Positions 6,769 through 12,671 of a stretch of DNA of 21,213 bases are shown in pieces. The stretch's first letter is position 1. The number at the start of each line of letters is the position of its first letter. Under the pieces are notes generated by a model. It saw nothing but the letters and a program-made list of their open reading frames with translations. It made no database searches and had not been told where the DNA came from. Source of the stretch: Arthrobacter sp. Its GTDB lineage: Bacteria; Actinomycetota; Actinomycetes; Actinomycetales; Micrococcaceae. The stretch lies in the NCBI GenBank assembly GCA_030147325.1, contig JASLAA010000024.1, positions 1 through 21,213 on the forward strand, read 5' to 3'. A program made the position numbers and the translations under genes.

Positions 6769-7802
6769 GAATCCGAGCCGATCGAGGCCGGATCGGCCTT
6801 CTCGACGAGCGAGGGGTCGAACAGGGTGTCCAGTGCCTCGTCGATGTCCTCCTGGCTCTTCACATCGCCCGTCTCCACGAACACGGGGCCGATCTTCTCG
6901 AGGACGCTGCGCTGGGCATCACCCGGTGCGGGATCCACGTCGAGGTTGGTGCGCTCGATGATGACGGAGTTCGCAACGGCCGGATCGATGGCGGCGACCT
7001 CGGCGAGGATCGCCGCGGTCTCCTCCGGGTTCTCCTTCGCCCACTCCCGGGCCTTCTCATAGGCGTTCACCACCGTCTGCGCGACGTCGGGCTGCTCCGC
7101 GAGGAAGTCCTCCGTGGCATTGAGGAAGCCGTAGGTGTTGAAGTCGATATCGCGGAAGAACAGCTGGGCGCCGTCCTGTTCGGCTGCAGCCATGATCGGA
7201 TCGAGTCCGGACCACGCGTCGACGGCGCCGCTCGCCAGGGCAGCGCGGCCGTCGGCGTGCTGGAGGTTCTCGATGGTGACCTCGGACTGCTCCACCCCGG
7301 CGGACTCCAGCGCCTGCAGCAGGAAGAAGTACGGGTCCGTGCCGCGGGTGGCCGCGATCGATTTCCCGCGCAGGTCCTCGATACCGGTGATGCCGGACTC
7401 GGGAAGCGTCACGAGGGCGGCCCACTCCGGCTGCGAGTAGATGTCGATGGCCTTGATGGGGGAGCCGTTCGATCGCGCGAGCAGGGCCGCCGAACCGGCG
7501 GTCGAACCGACGTCGATGGCGCCGGCGCGCAGGGCCTCGTTGGCCTTGTTGGAACCGGCCGACTGCACCCAGTTGACCGTGATGTCCTGCTCCGCGAGTT
7601 CGTCCTCCAACCAGCCCTGTTCCTTGATGATGAGGCTCAGCGGGTTGTAGGTGGCGAAGTCGATGTTCAGTGTGCCGCCCTGAGTGCCGCCGTCGGCTGC
7701 CGCCGGGGTGTCGGCGGCGTTCTCGCCCGCCAGGCAGCCGGTGAGACCGAGCGAGAGAGCGGTGGCGAGGGCGAGTGTGGGCAGGAGGGCGCGGCGATTC
7801 AT
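6765..7802 (-). CDS. ssuA: Sulfonate-type ABC substrate-binding lipoprotein (SsuA-like)
   Basis: A 345-residue periplasmic-binding-like protein anchored to the outer face of the membrane. The signal peptide ends in the lipobox LTGC with Cys23 as the lipidated residue; an Ala/Gly-rich tether follows to about 41. The body resembles NMT1/SsuA-type receptors, with the opening LNIDFATYNPLSLIIKEQGW (about 44-63), then GSNKANEALRAGAIDVGSTA, and RGKSIAATRGTDPYF in the second lobe. AAGGA stands five bases before the ATG. A 78-base gap separates it from the ATPase gene, with no promoter or terminator evident. It captures a sulfonate or related organosulfur compound for the importer; the class is clear but the ligand is inferred from context. 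Confidence 0.87.
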   Translation of the reverse strand: MNRRALLPTLALATALSLGLTGCLAGENAADTPAAADGGTQGGTLNIDFATYNPLSLIIKEQGWLEDELAEQDITVNWVQSAGSNKANEALRAGAIDVGSTAGSAALLARSNGSPIKAIDIYSQPEWAALVTLPESGITGIEDLRGKSIAATRGTDPYFFLLQALESAGVEQSEVTIENLQHADGRAALASGAVDAWSGLDPIMAAAEQDGAQLFFRDIDFNTYGFLNATEDFLAEQPDVAQTVVNAYEKAREWAKENPEETAAILAEVAAIDPAVANSVIIERTNLDVDPAPGDAQRSVLEKIGPVFVETGDVKSQEDIDEALDTLFDPSLVEKADPASIGSDS

Positions 7803-7880
7803 GGTGGTCCTTCGATGGGGGTGCGAAAAGGGAAGACAGGAGGCGCCAGCCGACGACGGCGGTGCCGGGTGCGGAGGCGG

Positions 7881-8693
7881 CTAGTGGCCGGTGACCCCGA
7901 GCAGGGAGAGCAGTGAACTGCGCAGGGCGCCGAGGTCTGCCGAGTTGCGGTTCCGGGGCCGCGGGCCGGGGACGGGGACGAGTTCGGCGATGGTCGACCC
8001 AGGCTCGTCGCCGTCGCCGCGTCCCAGCACGAGGATCCGATCGGCGAGCTGGAGGGCTTCATCGACGTCGTGCGTGACCAGCAGCACGGTGGTGGGCTGT
8101 GCGCGATGGATGTCGAGCAGGAGGTCCTGCATCTTGATGCGCGTGAGAGCGTCGAGCGCGCCGAACGGCTCGTCGAGCAGCAGCACACCGGGGTTCCGGG
8201 CCAGGGCGCGGGCCAGCGAGGTGCGCTGGGCCATCCCGCCGGACACCTCGCGGGGCCTGTGCTTCGCGAAGGCGTCCAGCCCCACGAGCTTCAGCAGTTC
8301 GAGGACCCTCGCCTTGCCGGCGCTGGCACTCGAGGACTTCGGCAGTCCGATCGCGACGTTGGCCTGCAGGGTGTGCCAGGGCAGCAGTCGCGGTTCCTGG
8401 AACGCGACCGAGCAGCGTTCGTCGATGCCCCGGACCGGCGTGCCGTCGATGAGCACCTCGCCGCTGTCGGGTACGTCGAGCCCGGCGGCTGCACGGAGGA
8501 GGGTGGACTTCCCGCACCCGCTGGTGCCGAGGATCGCGAGGATCTCCCCGGGTTTCACCTCGACGGTGACGTCCCGCAGCACGACGTGCCGTTCCGGGGA
8601 CGGGCCGAAGCTCCGTCCGAGCCCGGAGAAACGCACCCCCAGGGCCTGCTTCGAGTGGGGCCGGGTGCTTCGGGGTGTCAGGACTGCAGTCAT
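7881..8693 (-). CDS. ssuB: ABC transporter ATP-binding protein, sulfonate type (SsuB-like)
   Basis: A 270-residue cytoplasmic ATPase powering the importer. Walker A GTSGCGKST is at 56-64, the Q-loop glutamine at 99 (FQEPRLLPW), the signature VSGGMAQR at 150-157, Walker B VLLLDEP at 170-176, and the H-loop His208. The length and the FQEPRLLPW element match the SsuB/TauB/nitrate-transport group. It is the first gene of the operon; its ATG at 8693 has GGAG five bases upstream. That GGAG is partly inside the 3' P1 arm of the SAM riboswitch at 8701-8859, so translation should fall when SAM is plentiful. No monooxygenase of SsuD type accompanies it, unlike classical ssu operons. Confidence 0.9.
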   Translation of the reverse strand: MTAVLTPRSTRPHSKQALGVRFSGLGRSFGPSPERHVVLRDVTVEVKPGEILAILGTSGCGKSTLLRAAAGLDVPDSGEVLIDGTPVRGIDERCSVAFQEPRLLPWHTLQANVAIGLPKSSSASAGKARVLELLKLVGLDAFAKHRPREVSGGMAQRTSLARALARNPGVLLLDEPFGALDALTRIKMQDLLLDIHRAQPTTVLLVTHDVDEALQLADRILVLGRGDGDEPGSTIAELVPVPGPRPRNRNSADLGALRSSLLSLLGVTGH

Positions 8694-8700
8694 GGTGTCT

Positions 8701-8859
8701 CCATCGGTCCTGGCGGTAGCACCCTACGATTCGAGCCTTGGCCACCGGAAGCGGTGGTTCCCGTGGCTCGAACCTCGATATTGCCCGGCATCAGGGGGAT
8801 GCGGGCAACCAGGGTTGCTGCGGCTTCATCGATCCAGGTCTCTCGGCCGCTCGGGATGG
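8701..8859 (-). promoter_or_regulatory. SAM riboswitch with enlarged P3 arm, upstream of the sulfonate-importer operon
   Basis: On the minus strand: 5' P1 arm CCATC (8859-8855), GAGCGGC, GAGAGA, GCCGCAGCAACC, then AGGGTGCTAC and 3' P1 arm GATGG (8705-8701). Core and P1 match the leader at 2201-2299, and P4 is again missing. Between GCAACC and GGGTGCTA it holds about 60 extra bases forming two strong hairpins: TTGCCC/GGGCAA with GCATC/GATGC (8781-8808), and TTCGAGCC/GGCTCGAA enclosing CCACCG/CGGTGG (8730-8772). P1 overlaps the GGAG ribosome site of the ATPase gene, pointing to control of translation. Confidence 0.87.
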
Positions 8860-8897
8860 TCACTCCTATGAAACGCCCGAGGTCCGGCAGGAGCAAA

Positions 8898-8926
8898 ATG
8901 GTACGTGTAACAAAGGCTGTAACAAA
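8898..8926 (-). promoter_or_regulatory. Putative promoter of the sulfonate-importer operon
   Basis: Minus-strand TTTGTT (8926-8921) and TACCAT (8903-8898) are 17 bases apart and fit -35 and -10 elements. Transcription would start about 40 bases ahead of the riboswitch. Two TGTAACAAA copies (8906-8914, 8918-8926) overlap it. Confidence 0.5.
8906..8926 (+). repeat. Twin TGTAACAAA direct repeats between divergent genes
   Basis: Identical 9-base units at 8906-8914 and 8918-8926, start-to-start distance 12 bases. They lie in the short region between the sulfonate operon and the CoA-binding gene, over the putative -35 of the former. They could be a regulator binding site, for example MtrA-like. 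Confidence 0.6.
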
Positions 8927-8949
8927 TGGACGACATCGAGGGGAACAGC

Positions 8950-9366
8950 GTGACGCACCGGAACGATCCACAGGTGATTCGGCGGCTCCTGACGGAGCAC
9001 GGGCGCTGGGCGGTGGTGGGTCTGTCCAGCAATCCCCGGCGGGTCGCCGTCGGGGTCTCCCGCTTCCTGATGGACGAGCTCGGGATGGAGATCATCCCCG
9101 TGAGCCTGAAGGGCGACGACGTCCACGGGCAGCAGGGGTACACGCGACTGGCCGACATCCCGGGCGGGATCGACGTCGTCGACTGCTTCGTCAACTCCTC
9201 CCGCGTGGGTGCCGTGGTGGACCAGGCGATCGCCGTCGGCGCCCGCGCGGTCTGGCTGCAGCTCGGCGTCGTCGACGAGGACGCCGCGCGCCGCGCCGCC
9301 GAGGCCGGTCTCGACGTCGTCATGGACACGTGTCCTGTCATGGAAGCGCCTGCCCTCGGCCGGTAG
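8950..9366 (+). CDS. Small CoA-binding domain protein (CoA_binding_2 family, YccU-like)
   Basis: A single Rossmann-like CoA-binding domain of 138 residues, like the N-terminal domain of succinyl-CoA synthetase alpha but standing alone. Visible marks are WAVVGLSSNPRR near the N-terminus, the IPVSLKG strand, VDCFVNSSRV, ARAVWLQLGV and the closing DVVMDTCPVME with the family's conserved Cys-Pro. Its biological role is unknown. I prefer the GTG at 8950 because GAGGGG lies six bases upstream; the in-frame ATG at 8926 has no ribosome site and sits in the TGTAACAAA repeats. The latter would add eight residues and would need leaderless expression. The gene ends three bases before the converging DUF1206 gene, with no terminator between them. 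Confidence 0.82.
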   Translation: MTHRNDPQVIRRLLTEHGRWAVVGLSSNPRRVAVGVSRFLMDELGMEIIPVSLKGDDVHGQQGYTRLADIPGGIDVVDCFVNSSRVGAVVDQAIAVGARAVWLQLGVVDEDAARRAAEAGLDVVMDTCPVMEAPALGR

Positions 9367-9369
9367 CAG

Positions 9370-10245
9370 CTACATGCGCTGGTACTTCGACCGCACCACC
9401 ATGAACACGCCGTACGCCATGAGGCCCAGCGCCACGGCGCCGAGCAGCCAGACGCCGAAGGGTTGCTCCCGCAGGGCCTTCAGGGCTCCGTCGAGCCCCG
9501 TCGACTGCTCCGGATTGTTCGTCACCGTGGCGACCACGACGAGCACGCCGAGCACGCCGAGCGCGAAGCCCTTGGCGAGGTACCCGGCGGTTCCGAGGGC
9601 CACGACTGTGCGGCCGAGGACGCCGGAGGGAAGGGCCGTCAGCTTCCGGCGGAAGCGCCGGGTGCCACCGCTGTAGACGAAGTACCCGCCGACCACGACG
9701 ATGCCCACGCCCACCGCGAGGAGGAGTGCCGAACCGGCGGCGCTGGACATCAGGGAAGCGCTCAGGGACGCTGTACTCCCGCTGCTGTCACTCGAGCCAC
9801 CCAACGCATACATCCCGAAACTCCCGCCGATGACCGCGTAGACCACAGCCTGGGCGCCACTGCGGAGCCTGGTGGTGAGCTTCTCCCTGCCGCTGAGCCC
9901 CCTCACGCCGAAGAACACCTCGCTGAGCTGGAACAGTGCGAGGGCGATGCAGCCGATGAAGCAGAACCACAGCATCGCCATGCCTCCCGGGCTGCCGGCC
10001 AACTGCCCGATCGCCCCGCTCTGGTCCGCGCTCCCGGACCCGCCACGCGCCAGGCCGAGGGCTATGAGACCGATGAGGATGTGCAGGACGCCGGCGGCCA
10101 CGTACCCTGCTCGCGCCGCGACCTCGAACCCCTTCGAGTTCGACGCCTCCTCCGCCACGTCGGATGCCTTGTCCGCAGTGTCCTTGCCCGCGTTGAGCGT
10201 CCGCGCTGCGTGCCTGCGCGCGTCGTCCGACGTCATTCCTGCCAT
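9370..10245 (-). CDS. DUF1206 membrane protein
   Basis: A 291-residue integral membrane protein of the DUF1206 family, function unknown. After a polar, Ala/Asp-rich N-terminus (about 1-35) come three repeats of paired hydrophobic helices: near 40-62 and 85-105, near 120-140 and 160-180, and near 200-225 and 265-285. Each repeat opens with a similar AR.GY or LGTAGY element, matching the internal triplication of this family. The start at 10245 is chosen because AGGA stands five bases upstream; the ATG at 10236 has a purine run only one base away, and longer in-frame extensions run over the promoter region of the divergent DUF1990 gene. It converges with the CoA-binding gene. Confidence 0.83.
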   Translation of the reverse strand: MAGMTSDDARRHAARTLNAGKDTADKASDVAEEASNSKGFEVAARAGYVAAGVLHILIGLIALGLARGGSGSADQSGAIGQLAGSPGGMAMLWFCFIGCIALALFQLSEVFFGVRGLSGREKLTTRLRSGAQAVVYAVIGGSFGMYALGGSSDSSGSTASLSASLMSSAAGSALLLAVGVGIVVVGGYFVYSGGTRRFRRKLTALPSGVLGRTVVALGTAGYLAKGFALGVLGVLVVVATVTNNPEQSTGLDGALKALREQPFGVWLLGAVALGLMAYGVFMVVRSKYQRM

Positions 10246-10339
10246 GGTGGTCCTGCTTCCCTGCCGGATCACGGGCGGACGGGGTCGTCCGGGTCGGTCC
10301 GGACCTTCATCCTGCCACTGCTGCGCCGGATCCATGCCC

Positions 10340-10367
10340 TTCCAGGCCGCGCTTCGTCCGCTAGGTT
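10340..10367 (+). promoter_or_regulatory. Possible promoter for the DUF1990 gene
   Basis: TTCCAG (10340-10345) and TAGGTT (10362-10367) are separated by 16 bases in the 200-base gap between the divergent DUF1206 and DUF1990 genes. The -10 fits TANNNT; the -35 is weak. Nothing else is evident in this gap. Confidence 0.3.
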
Positions 10368-10446
10368 TGGACAGGATCCCGGCTGACGGGACGACACTGC
10401 GGGCAGCCGGGCATGGAATCGACGGCGCCGGCCGGAAGGGGCACAC

Positions 10447-11013
10447 ATGGACGAGTTCACCTACGCGGAGCGGGGCGCCACCGACCGGCCCTTCCCCCAG
10501 ACACTCGAGGGTGACTGGCCTGCCGGCTACACCGTGATGTACGAGCGGTACGAGATCGCCACGGATGATCCTCCGGCCGCCTTCGAGGCCCTGACGGAGG
10601 GCATTCTCGGGTGGGAACTGCACCGCCGCGCCGGGCTCACCATGGAGTCCGACGCCGTGCGGGCCGCTCCCGGTGTTCGCGTGGTCTCAGGCTTCGGGGT
10701 CGGACCGGCGCGCATCAAGGCGCCGTGCCGGGTGCTCTGGTCGAGGCCCGCCCGGCTCGACGACGCCGGGCGGGCAGCTCCGGGCCAGCGCGGCGGCTTC
10801 GGGTACGGAACGTTGCCCGGTCACCCGGTCAAAGGCGAGGAGGGCTTCTACGCGGAGCTGACCGCCGACGGTCGGCTGTACTTCCTCTGCTCGGCCTACA
10901 GCGTGCCGGCGAGTCTTCTGTTCCGGCTTGCGGCTCCGGTGACCCGGCTGACGCAGCGCTACGTGCTGTCGCGGTACGTGAAGGCTGCACGCGAACTGGC
11001 GGCGGGAGCCTAG
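10447..11013 (+). CDS. DUF1990 / UPF0548 family protein
   Basis: A 188-residue soluble protein of the DUF1990 (UPF0548) family, which occurs in bacteria and plants and has no settled function. The diagnostic region is FGYGTLPGHPVKGEEGFYAE at about 118-137, followed by a strand and a hydrophobic C-terminal helix (ASLLFRLAAPVTRLTQRYV) and a YVKA.REL end. The N-terminal half has the usual GYTVMYERYEIATDD start. GGAAGGGG lies six bases before the ATG, which fixes the start. It stands alone, divergent from the DUF1206 gene, and is followed by a long perfect hairpin at 11024-11066. No signal peptide is visible. Confidence 0.85.
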   Translation: MDEFTYAERGATDRPFPQTLEGDWPAGYTVMYERYEIATDDPPAAFEALTEGILGWELHRRAGLTMESDAVRAAPGVRVVSGFGVGPARIKAPCRVLWSRPARLDDAGRAAPGQRGGFGYGTLPGHPVKGEEGFYAELTADGRLYFLCSAYSVPASLLFRLAAPVTRLTQRYVLSRYVKAARELAAGA

Positions 11014-11023
11014 CAGGACCCCG

Positions 11024-11066
11024 CATCGGGCATCCTGCGGTGACCGCACCTGCAGGATGCCCGATG
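11024..11066 (+). terminator. Long perfect hairpin after the DUF1990 gene, no T-tract
   Basis: CATCGGGCATCCTGC (11024-11038) pairs fully with GCAGGATGCCCGATG (11052-11066), and GGTG/CACC inside the loop lengthens the stem. No run of T follows. It is probably a U-less terminator or 3' stabiliser, separating this gene from the acetamidase gene. Confidence 0.65.
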
Positions 11067-11179
11067 GAAGGGTCGCTGCCGGACGGGTACCGCCGTCGCG
11101 GACGCGACACAGCGCGGAAACCGGGCCGTAACGGTGGAGGGCTACGTTGTGGAGTTCCACGACCCGGAGAGGATCCACC

Positions 11180-12580
11180 ATGGACAACACAGTGGGGCAG
11201 GAAGCTGCCGAGGTGCTGACGGACGGTTTGGGCAGACGGCGATTCATGGGGGTGGTGGCGGCCCTGGGCACGCTCTCCGCCGCGTCCGTTGCGGCAGCTC
11301 CCCCCGCGCTCGCGGCCGGGCCGACGGCCGCATCCGTGCCGGCCGCGCCTGGCAAGGGCCCGGGATCGCCCGGTAAAGGCAACGGAAAGGCAGGCGGTGA
11401 GATCCTGCAGCCGGGGCGAGGACGCATCCGTGGTGACCACTACCTCTCCTCGACTCCCGACGAGGTGCTCTGGGGGTACGTACCCACCGTTCACGCAGCG
11501 CCGGTCATGTCGGTCCGATCCGGCCGCACGGTCACCATCGACGCGCTCTCCCACGAGGGGATCCTGGAGGACCAGGGACGCGATCCGCTCGAGTACTTCG
11601 GTTCCCTCGGGGTACCTCCTTCCGAGATCCTCACGGACGCCGTCGAGATCGCCGCGGGATACCGGCGGACCGAGCGGCGGTTCGACGTCGACGGTCCGCA
11701 CATCGTCACCGGTCCGATCGCGGTCGAGGGGGCGGAGCCGGGCGACGTCCTGAAGATCGAGACACTCGAGGTGCTTCCGCGGGTGCCGTACGGCGTGGTG
11801 TCCAGCCGACACGGCAAGGGCGGTCTCGCCGTCCAGCCCGGCCCCACGCCGCCGGCCGGCATCACCTTGGACGAGGTCATGCCCCCGGTCGAGACGGACA
11901 ACAGGGCTTCCGGCATCCCTTCGGACTACGGCAACGTCTCGGTCTTCACGAAGATCGAGAAGGGCAACGGTGTCATGACGAGCGGGGACATGAGTGTCCG
12001 CTTCCCGCTCAGGCCCTTCATGGGCATGATGGGCGTCGCTTTCGCCGAGGCGGACGGGCTGACCTCTCCCGAGGCGAATTCCGTTCCACCGACGCTCGGG
12101 GGCGGCAACATCGACATCCGGCATCTCGGCGCGGGGTCCACCTTCTACCTGCCGGTAAGGGCTCCGGGAGGCCTCTTCTACGTGGGCGATCCGCACATGG
12201 GCATGGGCGACGGCGAGGTGGCGCTGACCGCGATGGAAGGGTCGCTCCGCGGCACGTTCCGACTGACGGTGTGCAAGCCCGGTTCGGGTGATGCGCCCTC
12301 GGTGGCCTATTCGTACCCCTTCGGGGAGACGAAGGATGCCTGGATCCCCATCGGGCTCTCCGACCCCGATGGTCTCGCGGGCGGTGGTGTCTCGGGCGAC
12401 CTCAATGTCGCCATGCGCAGGGCGATCATCAATGCGCTCGACTTCCTCGAGCACGACCGCGGCATGGACCGCGCCGTGGCCTATGCGTACCTCTCGGCGG
12501 CGGCGGATTTCGCCGTCTCCCAGGTCGTCGATCGTACGGTCGGCGTTCATGGGCTGATCGCGAAGGCGCACTTCAGCTAG
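11180..12580 (+). CDS. Tat-exported acetamidase/formamidase family protein
   Basis: A 466-residue member of the FmdA/AmdA family, enzymes that hydrolyse short amides such as formamide or acetamide to the acid and ammonia. The N-terminus carries a twin-arginine signal, GRRRFMG at 18-24, a hydrophobic stretch to about 40 and a PPALAAG cleavage region near 41-47, then a Gly/Pro/Lys-rich linker. The enzyme body starts near 75 and shows SSRHGKGGLA, HLGAGSTFYLPV and GDPHMGMGDGEV, the conserved metal and active-site region of the family. I chose the ATG at 11180 because GAGAGG lies seven bases upstream; an earlier in-frame GTG at 11147 has no ribosome site. Classical members are cytoplasmic, so export is unusual. 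The true substrate is not shown by the sequence. Confidence 0.85.
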   Translation: MDNTVGQEAAEVLTDGLGRRRFMGVVAALGTLSAASVAAAPPALAAGPTAASVPAAPGKGPGSPGKGNGKAGGEILQPGRGRIRGDHYLSSTPDEVLWGYVPTVHAAPVMSVRSGRTVTIDALSHEGILEDQGRDPLEYFGSLGVPPSEILTDAVEIAAGYRRTERRFDVDGPHIVTGPIAVEGAEPGDVLKIETLEVLPRVPYGVVSSRHGKGGLAVQPGPTPPAGITLDEVMPPVETDNRASGIPSDYGNVSVFTKIEKGNGVMTSGDMSVRFPLRPFMGMMGVAFAEADGLTSPEANSVPPTLGGGNIDIRHLGAGSTFYLPVRAPGGLFYVGDPHMGMGDGEVALTAMEGSLRGTFRLTVCKPGSGDAPSVAYSYPFGETKDAWIPIGLSDPDGLAGGGVSGDLNVAMRRAIINALDFLEHDRGMDRAVAYAYLSAAADFAVSQVVDRTVGVHGLIAKAHFS

Positions 12581-12629
12581 CCCGCTGAACCCGTCGTGGG
12601 ACTGCTGTCGGACATCCGACCGTCACACC

Positions 12630-12663
12630 GCGGGATGGGATGGCCAGGGCCGTCCCATCCCGC
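12630..12663. terminator. Hairpin between converging acetamidase and purL genes
   Basis: GCGGGATGGGA (12630-12640) pairs perfectly with TCCCATCCCGC (12653-12663) around a 12-base loop containing GGCC twice. Placed between two gene ends facing each other, it probably terminates both. It has no T-tract. Confidence 0.65.
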
Positions 12664-12671
12664 CCCCGGAC

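Noticed and set aside
9363..9373. Bidirectional terminator between the CoA-binding and DUF1206 genes
   Set aside because: The stops are three bases apart and no hairpin with paired arms was found there.
9370..10623. DUF1206 frame extended to 417 residues
   Set aside because: The extension covers the intergenic region and the start of the divergent DUF1990 gene; the ATG at 10245 has a ribosome site and begins the family-like sequence.
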